A DNA stretch of 64,000 nucleotides, from NCBI RefSeq assembly GCF_902859705.1, contig NZ_CADIJO010000014.1, forward strand, positions 1-64,000, given 5' to 3'. Of the stretch, positions 23,190 to 30,693 are shown piece by piece. The DNA is from Achromobacter deleyi. GTDB taxonomy: Bacteria; Pseudomonadota; Gammaproteobacteria; Burkholderiales; Burkholderiaceae_B. A program made the translations under genes and the position numbers. Position 1 is the first letter of the stretch; each line of letters opens with the position of its first letter. The notes beneath the pieces were generated by a model. That model had not been told where the DNA came from and ran no database searches. It saw only the letters and a list, made by a program, of their open reading frames with translations.

Positions 23190-23213
23190 ATGCCCACCCT
23201 CGCGGGTGGGCAT
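23190..23213. terminator. Bidirectional terminator between rpoN and the convergent secreted-protein gene
   Basis: ATGCCCACCC (23190-23199) and GGGTGGGCAT (23204-23213) form a perfect 10-bp stem with a TCGC loop. Reading the minus strand it is followed by TTTTCTTAT, a good U-tract; reading plus, by TGTT. It can end both transcripts. Confidence 0.8.
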
Positions 23214-23239
23214 TGTTCCCTGTGGCAGGGCCCGACTGC

Positions 23240-23608
23240 CTATTTGCTGCCGCCAGAGTTGGGGTATCCGGGCGGCGGCGTCGCGCCGGCTGCCGGCGTG
23301 CGCGGCACGTTGTCGTTGGCCTCGCGATGGCGGGTGGGCATTTCGCCGCTGCGCTTGTCGGACGCGGGCGCCGCGTTCTTGTCGAGGTTGGGCGGCGTGG
23401 TCATGGTGTTGGGCGCGGCGTTGGGCGCAGGCGCAGCCTGCCCCGGCGGCACGGGCCGGTTCGGCTGCACCGCGGTGCCGTCGTTCGGCGTGGTGGACGG
23501 GGCCGTGGGCGAAGCCGATTGCGCCAGGGCGGCGCCGGCAGCCCCCAGGCTGGCGGCACCGGTGAAAGCGGCCACTACGATTGCATGGGTCAAGGCACGG
23601 ATTTTCAT
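23240..23608 (-). CDS. Secreted proline/alanine-rich protein, sigma54 controlled
   Basis: 122 residues from ATG 23608 with AAAAAGGAG upstream. The signal peptide ends at about residue 29 ('GAALAQ'). The mature part is Pro/Ala/Asn/Thr-rich and low complexity, probably unfolded in the periplasm. No domain is recognised. A -24/-12 promoter at 23643-23657 faces it. It is convergent with rpoN, so it belongs to the sigma54 island. Confidence 0.75.
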   Translation of the reverse strand: MKIRALTHAIVVAAFTGAASLGAAGAALAQSASPTAPSTTPNDGTAVQPNRPVPPGQAAPAPNAAPNTMTTPPNLDKNAAPASDKRSGEMPTRHREANDNVPRTPAAGATPPPGYPNSGGSK

Positions 23609-23642
23609 GGACAGGCTCCTTTTTGAGTTGCCCTGTCCTTAC

Positions 23643-23657
23643 AGCAATCGCCATGCC
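23643..23657 (-). promoter_or_regulatory. Sigma54 promoter for the secreted Pro-rich protein
   Basis: Minus strand: GGCATG-GCGA-TTGCT followed by GTAAGGAC. The predicted start near 23632 leaves about 24 bases to ATG 23608. Confidence 0.82.
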
Positions 23658-23721
23658 CACCGGCCCGTCGCCCTGGCGCCTGCGCCCGGGCAGGCAATTT
23701 TTACCGGTGCTTGAAACCCGG

Positions 23722-26700
23722 TCACCCCAGCGTCGGCGTTGCCCGGGGCGCCTCTACCGTGATCGGATCCAGCATGCGCTGCACCCGCGCGGCCAGCACA
23801 TCCAGCGCAAAGGGTTTGACGATCAGTTCCATGCCGCTGTCCAGAAAGCCCGACCCGCGCGCCGCGCTTTCGGCATAGCCCGTCATCAGCAGCACCTTAA
23901 GGTCGGGATGCGTGGCGCGCGCCGCGTCGGCCAATTGGCGTCCGTTCAGGCCCGGCAAGCCGACATCGGTCACCAGCAGATCGATATCCGGGGTGGCGCG
24001 CACGCGCTCCAGCCCCGCGTCGCCATCGTTGGCCGTGATCACCCGCATGCCCAGCTCGGCCAGGCTTTCGCGCACCATCTCGCGCACATTGGCATCGTCT
24101 TCCACCAGCACGACCACGGCCTGGCGGGCGCGCTCGCCAGGCGGGCTGGCTTCGGGGCCGGGCGCCGCGGCATCGGCCAGCGCGCCTTCGTGGCGCGGCA
24201 GGAAGATCCTGACCGAGGTGCCCACGCCCACCTTGCTGTCCAGCGTCACCACGCCGCCCGCCTGCTTGGCGAAGCCGTAGATCATCGACAGGCCCAGCCC
24301 CGTGCCCTCGCCCAGCGGCTTGGTGGTGAAGAAGGGATCGAACGCGTGCGCCAGCACATCCGGCGTCATGCCGCAGCCGATGTCGGTCACGCACACTTCG
24401 ACGAAGGCGCCCGCCTGCACGCCGCCATAGGGCCGCAGAAAGGCCCGGTCCAGCCGCGTGTTCAGCGCCGCTACCGTCAGCACACCGCCATCCGGCATGG
24501 CGTCGCACGCGTTGATCACCAGGTTCAGCAGCGCGTTCTCGAACTGGTTGCGGTCGCAGCGCACCGGCCACAGGCCCGGTTCCAGGTCGAACGCCAGCGA
24601 CACGCCTTCGCCGGTATAGCGATGGAACAGGTCGGCCATCGATTGCAGCGTCGAGGCCACGCAGAAGGCCTGCGGATCGATCGGCTGGCGGCGCGAAAAC
24701 GTCAGCAGCCGCTGCGTCAGGTGGGCGGCGCGATTGGCCGATTCCATGGCCACATTGATGAAGCGCACGGCCTGCTCGGGCGTGCCGGCCGCCAGCTTGC
24801 GCTGGATCAGGTACAGCGCGCCGGTGATGCCTTGCAGCATGTTGTTGAAGTCATGCGCGATGCCGCCGGTCAGCCGGCCCACCGCCTCCATTTTCTGGGC
24901 TTGGCGCAGCGCGTTCTCGGTTTCCAGCAGCGTCTCGGCCTGCGATTTCAGATCCGTGTCGTCGCGGCCGGTCATGTACAGGCTGTCTTGCGCCCACGAC
25001 ATGCTCCAGGTGATCCAGGCGTAGCCGCCATCGCGCTTGAGCACGCGGTTTTCCAGGTGGCGCACGCCTTGCGGCGCGTCGGCGCTGCGCGCCTGCGCCA
25101 ACGCGTTGCGCGTCGCGTCGTAGTCGTCCGGATGGATCAGCTGGCGCAGTCCCATGGCCAGGAACTGCTCGGGTGTCCACCCCAGGATCGGCCGCACGGC
25201 CGGGTTGACGCTGACGTAGCGGCCCTGGCCGTCGATCACCGCCAACAGCTCGGGCGACAGGCGCCAGATGCGGTCGCGCTCGGCGATGGCATGCTCGACC
25301 CGCTGCTCGAGCATGCGGGCGTATTGGGACCGTTCCACCGCGCCGCACATGCGTTCGGCCACTTCCTCGATACAGGCCACGTCGCCGCGCTTGAAACGGC
25401 TGTCGGCCGCCGGCCGCACCACCAGCGCGCCGCCCTGGCGGCCCCAGCGGCCGGTCGGCACCACGATGGCCGATGGCAGGATCTCGCCGTCGGCCTGCGC
25501 CAGCAGCGGCTCAAGATAGGTCGTGCGGCCGTTGCGCAGCGCGTCGTAGAACGCATCGGTATACAGGTCCGGCCCCGGCACGCCGCGGCCATCGTCGCGG
25601 CCCGGATGGCAGCGCCAGCAGGTCGACACCACCGGTTCGGCGCCCTCGCCTGCCCAGTCCAGCACCGCCGCCATGCCCAGCGCCAGGTGCTGCCCCAGGC
25701 TTTCGCAGGCGGTGTGTTCGATGGCCTGTTGCTGCGGCAGTTCGCGCAGGCGGTCGCCCAGCGCCATCAGGAAATTCTTGCGGTGCTGCCCTTCCCAGAG
25801 TTCGGCTTCGGCCGTCTTGCGGGCGGTGACATCCAGGAACAGCGCCATCATGCGGTCAGCGCCCTCTTTGCGGGCGCGCGCCTCGTACCAGGCCGGGCGC
25901 GGACCCGGCACGGCGAATTCAAACTGCGCGGGCTCGCCGGATTCGACCACCTGCGCGAAGGCGTCCATAATGCGGCCCGGCACCCCGGGGATCATTTCGC
26001 GCAGCGTGTGGCCCAGGGTGTCGCCTTCTTTCATGCCGCTCTGGCGCTCGAAAGCCGGGTTGACCTCGATGAAACGGAAATCGACGATGTTGCCCTGCGT
26101 ATCGCGCAGCGCCTCGCTCAGGAAAAAAGCCTCTTGCATGCCTTCGAACATGGCGCGCCAGCGTTCGCCGCTGCGCCGCAGCGCCAGTTCGGTCAGGTGG
26201 CGTTCGATGGCCAGCGCGGCGCTGCGCGTGACCACCGCGATCGCGTCGATATCGTGCGCGGACGGCGAGCGCGGCGTGCCGTAGTAGTTGGAAAACACCC
26301 CCAGTAGCCGGCCATCGGGCGATTTGATCGGCGTGGACCAGCAGGCTCGCAACCCATGCTCCAAGGCCTGCTCGCGCCAGGCTTCCCAGGCGGGATGGCT
26401 GGCGATGTCTTCCGCATAGACCGGACTGCCGGTGTAGGCGGCCTGCCCCCACGAGGCCGCGCCAGGCCCGATCAGGGCGCGGTCGACCGCGGCGTTGAAG
26501 GCCGCCGGCAAGCTGGGCGCGGCGCCGTGCAGCAGCAGGCGGCCGGTTTCGTCGATCAGGGCAATGGAAGCGCGCAACTCGACGCTGGACTGCGCCTCGA
26601 TCGCGTGCAGCACATGCGCCAGCACCTCGGGCAATGGCACGCCCGCGACAATGCGCTGGAGCATGATCCGTTCGTCTTCCAGGCGCGCAAGCGTGTCGGT

Positions 26701-26736
26701 CCACGGGTGCGCTACGCGGTCTCGCTGGGTCAGCAT
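23722..26736 (-). CDS. Hybrid sensor histidine kinase (GAF-PAS-GAF-PAS-HisKA-HATPase-REC)
   Basis: 1004 residues from ATG 26736 with GGGAGAA upstream; no membrane span, so it is cytoplasmic. Domains in order: GAF (about 25-180), PAS (190-310), a second GAF-like region (320-470), PAS (485-605), HisKA with 'GGIAHDFNN' (phosphorylated His628), HATPase (about 690-850, with 'DIGCGM' and 'GEGTGLGLSM'), and a C-terminal receiver beginning 'VVLVEDD' with 'LLVTDVGLPG'. It senses a soluble or redox-type signal through the GAF/PAS domains. No separate regulator gene follows. It lies at the edge of the sigma54 island, so it may feed the NtrC-type regulator at 18926-20311; this is inference. Confidence 0.9.
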   Translation of the reverse strand: MLTQRDRVAHPWTDTLARLEDERIMLQRIVAGVPLPEVLAHVLHAIEAQSSVELRASIALIDETGRLLLHGAAPSLPAAFNAAVDRALIGPGAASWGQAAYTGSPVYAEDIASHPAWEAWREQALEHGLRACWSTPIKSPDGRLLGVFSNYYGTPRSPSAHDIDAIAVVTRSAALAIERHLTELALRRSGERWRAMFEGMQEAFFLSEALRDTQGNIVDFRFIEVNPAFERQSGMKEGDTLGHTLREMIPGVPGRIMDAFAQVVESGEPAQFEFAVPGPRPAWYEARARKEGADRMMALFLDVTARKTAEAELWEGQHRKNFLMALGDRLRELPQQQAIEHTACESLGQHLALGMAAVLDWAGEGAEPVVSTCWRCHPGRDDGRGVPGPDLYTDAFYDALRNGRTTYLEPLLAQADGEILPSAIVVPTGRWGRQGGALVVRPAADSRFKRGDVACIEEVAERMCGAVERSQYARMLEQRVEHAIAERDRIWRLSPELLAVIDGQGRYVSVNPAVRPILGWTPEQFLAMGLRQLIHPDDYDATRNALAQARSADAPQGVRHLENRVLKRDGGYAWITWSMSWAQDSLYMTGRDDTDLKSQAETLLETENALRQAQKMEAVGRLTGGIAHDFNNMLQGITGALYLIQRKLAAGTPEQAVRFINVAMESANRAAHLTQRLLTFSRRQPIDPQAFCVASTLQSMADLFHRYTGEGVSLAFDLEPGLWPVRCDRNQFENALLNLVINACDAMPDGGVLTVAALNTRLDRAFLRPYGGVQAGAFVEVCVTDIGCGMTPDVLAHAFDPFFTTKPLGEGTGLGLSMIYGFAKQAGGVVTLDSKVGVGTSVRIFLPRHEGALADAAAPGPEASPPGERARQAVVVLVEDDANVREMVRESLAELGMRVITANDGDAGLERVRATPDIDLLVTDVGLPGLNGRQLADAARATHPDLKVLLMTGYAESAARGSGFLDSGMELIVKPFALDVLAARVQRMLDPITVEAPRATPTLG

Positions 26737-26883
26737 GGATTCTCCCTCGGGCTCTCCCGAGAGTATTGCGAGCGCGGCCCGGCAGCGGAAACCCTAGGTA
26801 ACTCGAGGCAACAGCGCGAGGCAATCGCGCGGATCAGCAGGCCGACGATTCGGCGGGTCGGCGCTTGCGCGGATGGCCGCCGG

Positions 26884-27597
26884 TCAGCGGGTCGACTCGA
26901 CGCTTTCCCGCGCCAGCCCCAGCGCCGTCAAGGCCTCGGGCTTGTCGACCAGCACGCACTGCTTGCCGGTGCGGGTGCAATGGTCTTTCACGCGCCAATA
27001 GGCACCGTGGCTGACGCAGCCCGTCTGGCAGATGACCAGGTCCGCCGCCACCAGGCTGGCTTCCAGCGTGTCGCCATCGGCGCCCTCGCCGCCGCAATGG
27101 CCCAGGTAGCGGCCGCCGGCCATTTCGACGACCTTGCGCGTCAGCATCAGGGCCATCGCGTCTTCGCCCACGCACAGCACGGATTTTTCGCGCAGCGTCG
27201 CCGCGGCAATCACGGCGGGCCGCGCCGCCGGTTCAAAGGCCGTGTCCAGCGGGCGCAGCCGCGCCTGGGCCGCACGGTCCTGCCAGGCCAGGCGCTCGCG
27301 CATCAGGCTCTGCACCCGCTCCATCAATTGCGTCACCCGCCGCGCCAGCGCGACGCGCCTGGGCAGGCCGGGAATCGCGCCTTCCAGCGCGGCGCGGTCC
27401 TGGCGCGCCCATTCCAGCGCGGTGTCGCGCTGGATCACGGCGGCGCGCAGGCGCATGGCCTCGGCTTCCAGGTGCTGGATGCGCTGGGCCTGCGCGCTGA
27501 GCAGGCGGCTGCAGCGCGCCTGGGCCTGGCCGTAGGCGGCCAGCAGGGCCGCGTGTTCACGCTGCAAGGAATTGGGCGCCTGGAAAGATAACGTCAT
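26884..27597 (-). CDS. DUF2325-domain protein with N-terminal coiled coil
   Basis: 237 residues from ATG 27597 (GAGG upstream; a TTG ten codons earlier is less likely). Residues 10-120 are helical and charged, predicted coiled coil. Residues 135-225 are the DUF2325 domain: 'VLCVGEDAMA', 'VVEMAGGRYLGHCGGEGAD', 'ADLVICQTGCVSHGAYWRVKDHC' and 'GKQCVLVDKP'. The conserved Cys/His residues could bind metal or form a redox centre. The function is not known. A Fur-like sequence lies 70 bases upstream, consistent with iron control. Confidence 0.8.
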   Translation of the reverse strand: MTLSFQAPNSLQREHAALLAAYGQAQARCSRLLSAQAQRIQHLEAEAMRLRAAVIQRDTALEWARQDRAALEGAIPGLPRRVALARRVTQLMERVQSLMRERLAWQDRAAQARLRPLDTAFEPAARPAVIAAATLREKSVLCVGEDAMALMLTRKVVEMAGGRYLGHCGGEGADGDTLEASLVAADLVICQTGCVSHGAYWRVKDHCTRTGKQCVLVDKPEALTALGLARESVESTR

Positions 27598-27666
27598 CAC
27601 GGGCCTCGGTTCGGTAGGAAACAACACGGCGGGCGCATGCCAGCGCCGTCCGACTTGCCCGGCATT

Positions 27667-27685
27667 ATAAATGAGAATAAGTCTT
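27667..27685. promoter_or_regulatory. Possible Fur box
   Basis: The 19 bases here match the E. coli Fur consensus at 11 positions, including the runs AATGA and AAT. They sit in a short AT-rich island in the divergent gap between the DUF2325 gene (27597, minus) and the FlhD-like gene (27897, plus). Suggestive only. Confidence 0.35.
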
Positions 27686-27896
27686 TTTTAATTTATATCG
27701 ATATGCCCGCCGCGGGCACAGGGAAATCCATTACTGACGGCATTTGATCGCTTAAATATGATCGACAAACCATACCGGCCGCAAGCTTTTCACCGCTTGA
27801 CTAGACGCCCATGCTGAGGACGCCTCGCGCCTTGCTTGTTCCTGGTCCGTGCAACCGCCGGACCGCGGATTCAACGAAGTAAGGAAGGGGCACCCG

Positions 27897-28190
27897 ATGC
27901 CGAGATCCGCCGAACTTCTGCGCGACATCCACGAAACCAATCTGATGTATCTGCTGCTCCTGCAGCGGTTGGCCCGTACCGGCAACCTGCAGGCGCTGGC
28001 GGGCCTGCAGATTTCGGCCAAGGCCTGTCAATGGCTCGTGGGCCTGAAACACGAAGACCTGACCCGCCTGGCCAAATGCAGCGTGTTGCTGGCCCAGTTG
28101 AACCTGGAGCCGCACCTGCTGCTGGCCGCGCTGAGCCAGGGCATGGACGCGACGCTGGCGGCCGAAGTGCCCAGCCGCACGCTGGCCTGA
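27897..28190 (+). CDS. Orphan FlhD-like transcriptional regulator
   Basis: 97 residues from ATG 27897 with AAGGAAGG upstream. It opens 'ELLRDIHETNLMYLLLLQRLA', the diagnostic first helix of FlhD ('LL-x-I-x-x-x-N-L-x-Y-LLL-x-QRL'). The middle, 'GLQISAKACQWLVGLKHEDLTRLAK', follows the FlhD pattern (LGI...LGxLTxxQMxKLA). FlhD normally works only as a complex with FlhC to activate flagellar class II genes. No flhC and no flagellar gene lies in the window, so this is an orphan paralogue that may borrow FlhC from elsewhere or have another role. It is shorter than enteric FlhD (about 116 residues). Confidence 0.75.
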   Translation: MPRSAELLRDIHETNLMYLLLLQRLARTGNLQALAGLQISAKACQWLVGLKHEDLTRLAKCSVLLAQLNLEPHLLLAALSQGMDATLAAEVPSRTLA

Positions 28191-28204
28191 CCGCGGCGCC
28201 TGGC

Positions 28205-29527
28205 TTATGCCCCGCGCCCGACCACGGGCGCCGGGGCGGCCCGCGTCGACCGCCAGTACAGGGCGGCGCTGATGCACAGCGCGCCGGCCAGCAGGCTGCC
28301 CGCCATGGCGGCCACGCCGGGCCAGCCGCCGCCGGTCCAGAACTGGCCGCCCAGCGACCCCAGCACGCTCGAGCCCACGTAGTACACCAGCAGGTACAGC
28401 GATGCCGCCAGCGCCTTGTAGCCGCGCGACATCTGGCCGACCCAGCCGCTGGCCACCGCGTGCGCGGCAAAGAAGCCGAAGGTGAACACCACGATGCCGG
28501 CGATCAGCACGGGCAAGGCGTCCGACAAGGTCAGCAGCAAGCCCGCCAGCGCCAGGCCGGTGCCGGCCGCCAGCATGGCGCCGCGCCCGTGCCGGTCGGC
28601 CAGGCGGCCGAAGAACGTGGACGCGAAAATGCCCACCAGATACACCACGAAGATGAAGCCGATGAAGGTCTGGCTGAGGGAAAACGGCGGCGCCAGCAGG
28701 CGGAAGCCGACGTAGTTGTAGACGGTGACGAATGCGCCCATCAGCAGCCCGCCCATGGCGAACAGGCCGCACAGCGGGCCGTTCTTCAGGTGCGCGCCGA
28801 TGCCCGCGCGCACGTCGCCGAACACCCCGGCCCAGCCGCGCGCCCGCTGCGGTGTGAAGCGGCGCGAGGCCGGCAGCAGCCACACGAACAGCACGGCGGC
28901 CACGATGCCCAGCAGGCCCAGCGTGCCCATGGCCGCGCGCCAGCCGAAATGGTCGGACACCAGGCCGGTGATCACCCGGCCCGACAGGCCGCCGAACGCG
29001 CTGCCGCTGATATACAGGCCCATCACAAAACCCAGGGTGTCGGGTTCGACCTCTTCGGCCAGGTACGCCATGGCCACCGCCGGCACCCCGCCCATCGCCA
29101 CGCCCTGCAACGCGCGCAGCGCCAGCAGGCTGTGCCAGTCGGGCGCCACCGCCGCCACCGTGCCCAGCACGGCCGAGGCAAACAGCGACAGCGCCATGAT
29201 GCGCTTGCGCGGCAGCGCCTGCGAAAACAGGCCCACCAGGAAGATCGCCACCGCCAGGAGACCCGTGCACAGCGACAGCACCAGGCTGCTCTGCGCAGGT
29301 GACACGTCGAACGAATGGGTGAACAGCGGCATCAGCGGCTGCACGCAATACAACAGCGAAAAAGTGGAAAAGCCGGCCGCGAACAAGGCCCACTGGGCGC
29401 GGCGCAATGCGGGTGTGCCGCGCGCCAGATAGTCGGAGGACGCCGTCGCGGCGCGGGCATCCGCCTGGGCGCTGGCCTGCGTCTGGCCGGCATCACTGGC
29501 CGCGGGTACTGCTGTAGGGGTGGACAT
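28205..29527 (-). CDS. MFS transporter, YnfM/arabinose-efflux-like group
   Basis: 440 residues with 12 predicted membrane helices; the N-terminal 35 residues are Ala/Thr/Gln-rich and cytoplasmic. Starts at ATG 29527. Family marks include 'GLFSQALPRKRIM' between helices 2 and 3 and 'RALQGVAMGGVPAVAMAYLAEE' in helices 4-5, as in YnfM-type drug/H+ antiporters. The substrate is unknown. It is divergently transcribed from a LysR regulator across 104 bases, the classic arrangement for a LysR-controlled exporter. Confidence 0.87.
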   Translation of the reverse strand: MSTPTAVPAASDAGQTQASAQADARAATASSDYLARGTPALRRAQWALFAAGFSTFSLLYCVQPLMPLFTHSFDVSPAQSSLVLSLCTGLLAVAIFLVGLFSQALPRKRIMALSLFASAVLGTVAAVAPDWHSLLALRALQGVAMGGVPAVAMAYLAEEVEPDTLGFVMGLYISGSAFGGLSGRVITGLVSDHFGWRAAMGTLGLLGIVAAVLFVWLLPASRRFTPQRARGWAGVFGDVRAGIGAHLKNGPLCGLFAMGGLLMGAFVTVYNYVGFRLLAPPFSLSQTFIGFIFVVYLVGIFASTFFGRLADRHGRGAMLAAGTGLALAGLLLTLSDALPVLIAGIVVFTFGFFAAHAVASGWVGQMSRGYKALAASLYLLVYYVGSSVLGSLGGQFWTGGGWPGVAAMAGSLLAGALCISAALYWRSTRAAPAPVVGRGA

Positions 29528-29586
29528 CGGAATTCTCGAAAAACGCCGGGCAACCGCCCGTGCATTCAAGGTAGACTTTTCCCCTG

Positions 29587-29603
29587 CATATGTCCAATAT
29601 ATG
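29587..29603. promoter_or_regulatory. LysR-type operator candidate
   Basis: CATAT-N7-ATATG, a perfect inverted repeat containing the T-N11-A core of LysR-type binding sites, midway between the divergent MFS and LysR genes. Confidence 0.55.
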
Positions 29604-29631
29604 AAACCGGCACTCGCTATATTTTAAAACA

Positions 29632-30540
29632 ATGGAACTGAGACACCTGCGCTATTTCACGGTGGTAGCCGAAGAGCTGCACTTCACCCGCGCTGCCGCC
29701 CGGCTGGGCATCGGCCAACCCCCGCTCAGCCAGCAGATCCAGCAGCTCGAACGGGAAATCGGCACGCCGCTGTTCCTGCGGCTGCCGCGCGGCGTGGAAC
29801 TCACCGAGGCCGGCGCCCAGTTCCTGGAAGATGCGCGCGCCATCCTGGCCAGCGCCGATCGCGCCATCGACACCGCACGTCGCCTGGGCCGCGGCGAACG
29901 CGGCGCGATCACCGTGGGCTTTACCGCGTCGGCCGTGTTCCACCCCTACCTGCCGCAAGCCATCCGCGCCTACCGCGACCGCTATCCGGACGTGCGCATC
30001 ACGCTGACCGAAAGCAATACCCAGAGCCTGCTGCGCGGCCTGCGCGAAAGCGCGGTGGACGTGGCCTTCGTGCGCCCGCCCTATGTGCTGGACGCGGAAT
30101 TCGAATCCGAACGCGTGCTGGACGAGCCCATGCTGATCGCCCTGCCCCCCGACCACCCGCTCAGCCGCAAACGCAGCGTGCCCATCGCGGCGCTGGCCGA
30201 CGAAGATTTCGTGCTGTACCCGCGCCCCATCGGCGCCGGGCTGTACGACGCCATCCAGAACGCCTGCCTGCGCGCCGGCTTTGCGCCACGCGTCATCCAG
30301 GAAGCGCCGCAGATGGCGTCCATCGTCAGCCTGGTGGCGGCCGGCGTGGGCATCTCGATCGTGCCCGCCGCCATGCGCCACATGGGCGCGCAGGGCATCG
30401 AATATCGCCCCATCAAGGGCGACGCGCCACACGCGTTGCTGGACATGGCCTACCGGCGCCATGACCGCTCCATCGCGGCGCGCAATGCCGTCGAAATGTT
30501 GCGCCAACTGGCGCATCCCGAACCGGTTGCGGGTGCCTGA
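29632..30540 (+). CDS. LysR-family regulator of the divergent MFS gene
   Basis: 302 residues. The N-terminal winged HTH begins 'MELRHLRYFTVVAEELHFTRAAARLGIGQPPLSQQIQQLE', residues 1-40, the BenM/CatM-like subgroup. The effector-binding domain spans about 90-295. It probably controls the MFS exporter and itself through the CATAT-N7-ATATG site between them. The inducer is not predictable. Start ATG 29632. Confidence 0.9.
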   Translation: MELRHLRYFTVVAEELHFTRAAARLGIGQPPLSQQIQQLEREIGTPLFLRLPRGVELTEAGAQFLEDARAILASADRAIDTARRLGRGERGAITVGFTASAVFHPYLPQAIRAYRDRYPDVRITLTESNTQSLLRGLRESAVDVAFVRPPYVLDAEFESERVLDEPMLIALPPDHPLSRKRSVPIAALADEDFVLYPRPIGAGLYDAIQNACLRAGFAPRVIQEAPQMASIVSLVAAGVGISIVPAAMRHMGAQGIEYRPIKGDAPHALLDMAYRRHDRSIAARNAVEMLRQLAHPEPVAGA

Positions 30541-30693
30541 AACTGGGACGGAAATCGGGGCGGTATAGCCCTGTCGCTTTTGTCACCTTCTGTAAACCCG
30601 ATGTGCGCGGCTCCCTGTACATTGCGCGCTACCGCGGCGCCGGCCCGGCAGCAATACCCGCCGGACCCGCTCAACCTGCCTAAAGGTGTTCTC

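Noticed and set aside
23581-26307. 908-residue frame antisense to the hybrid kinase
   Set aside because: Composition typical of complement of a GC-rich gene (Arg/His/Gln/Ala), no motif.
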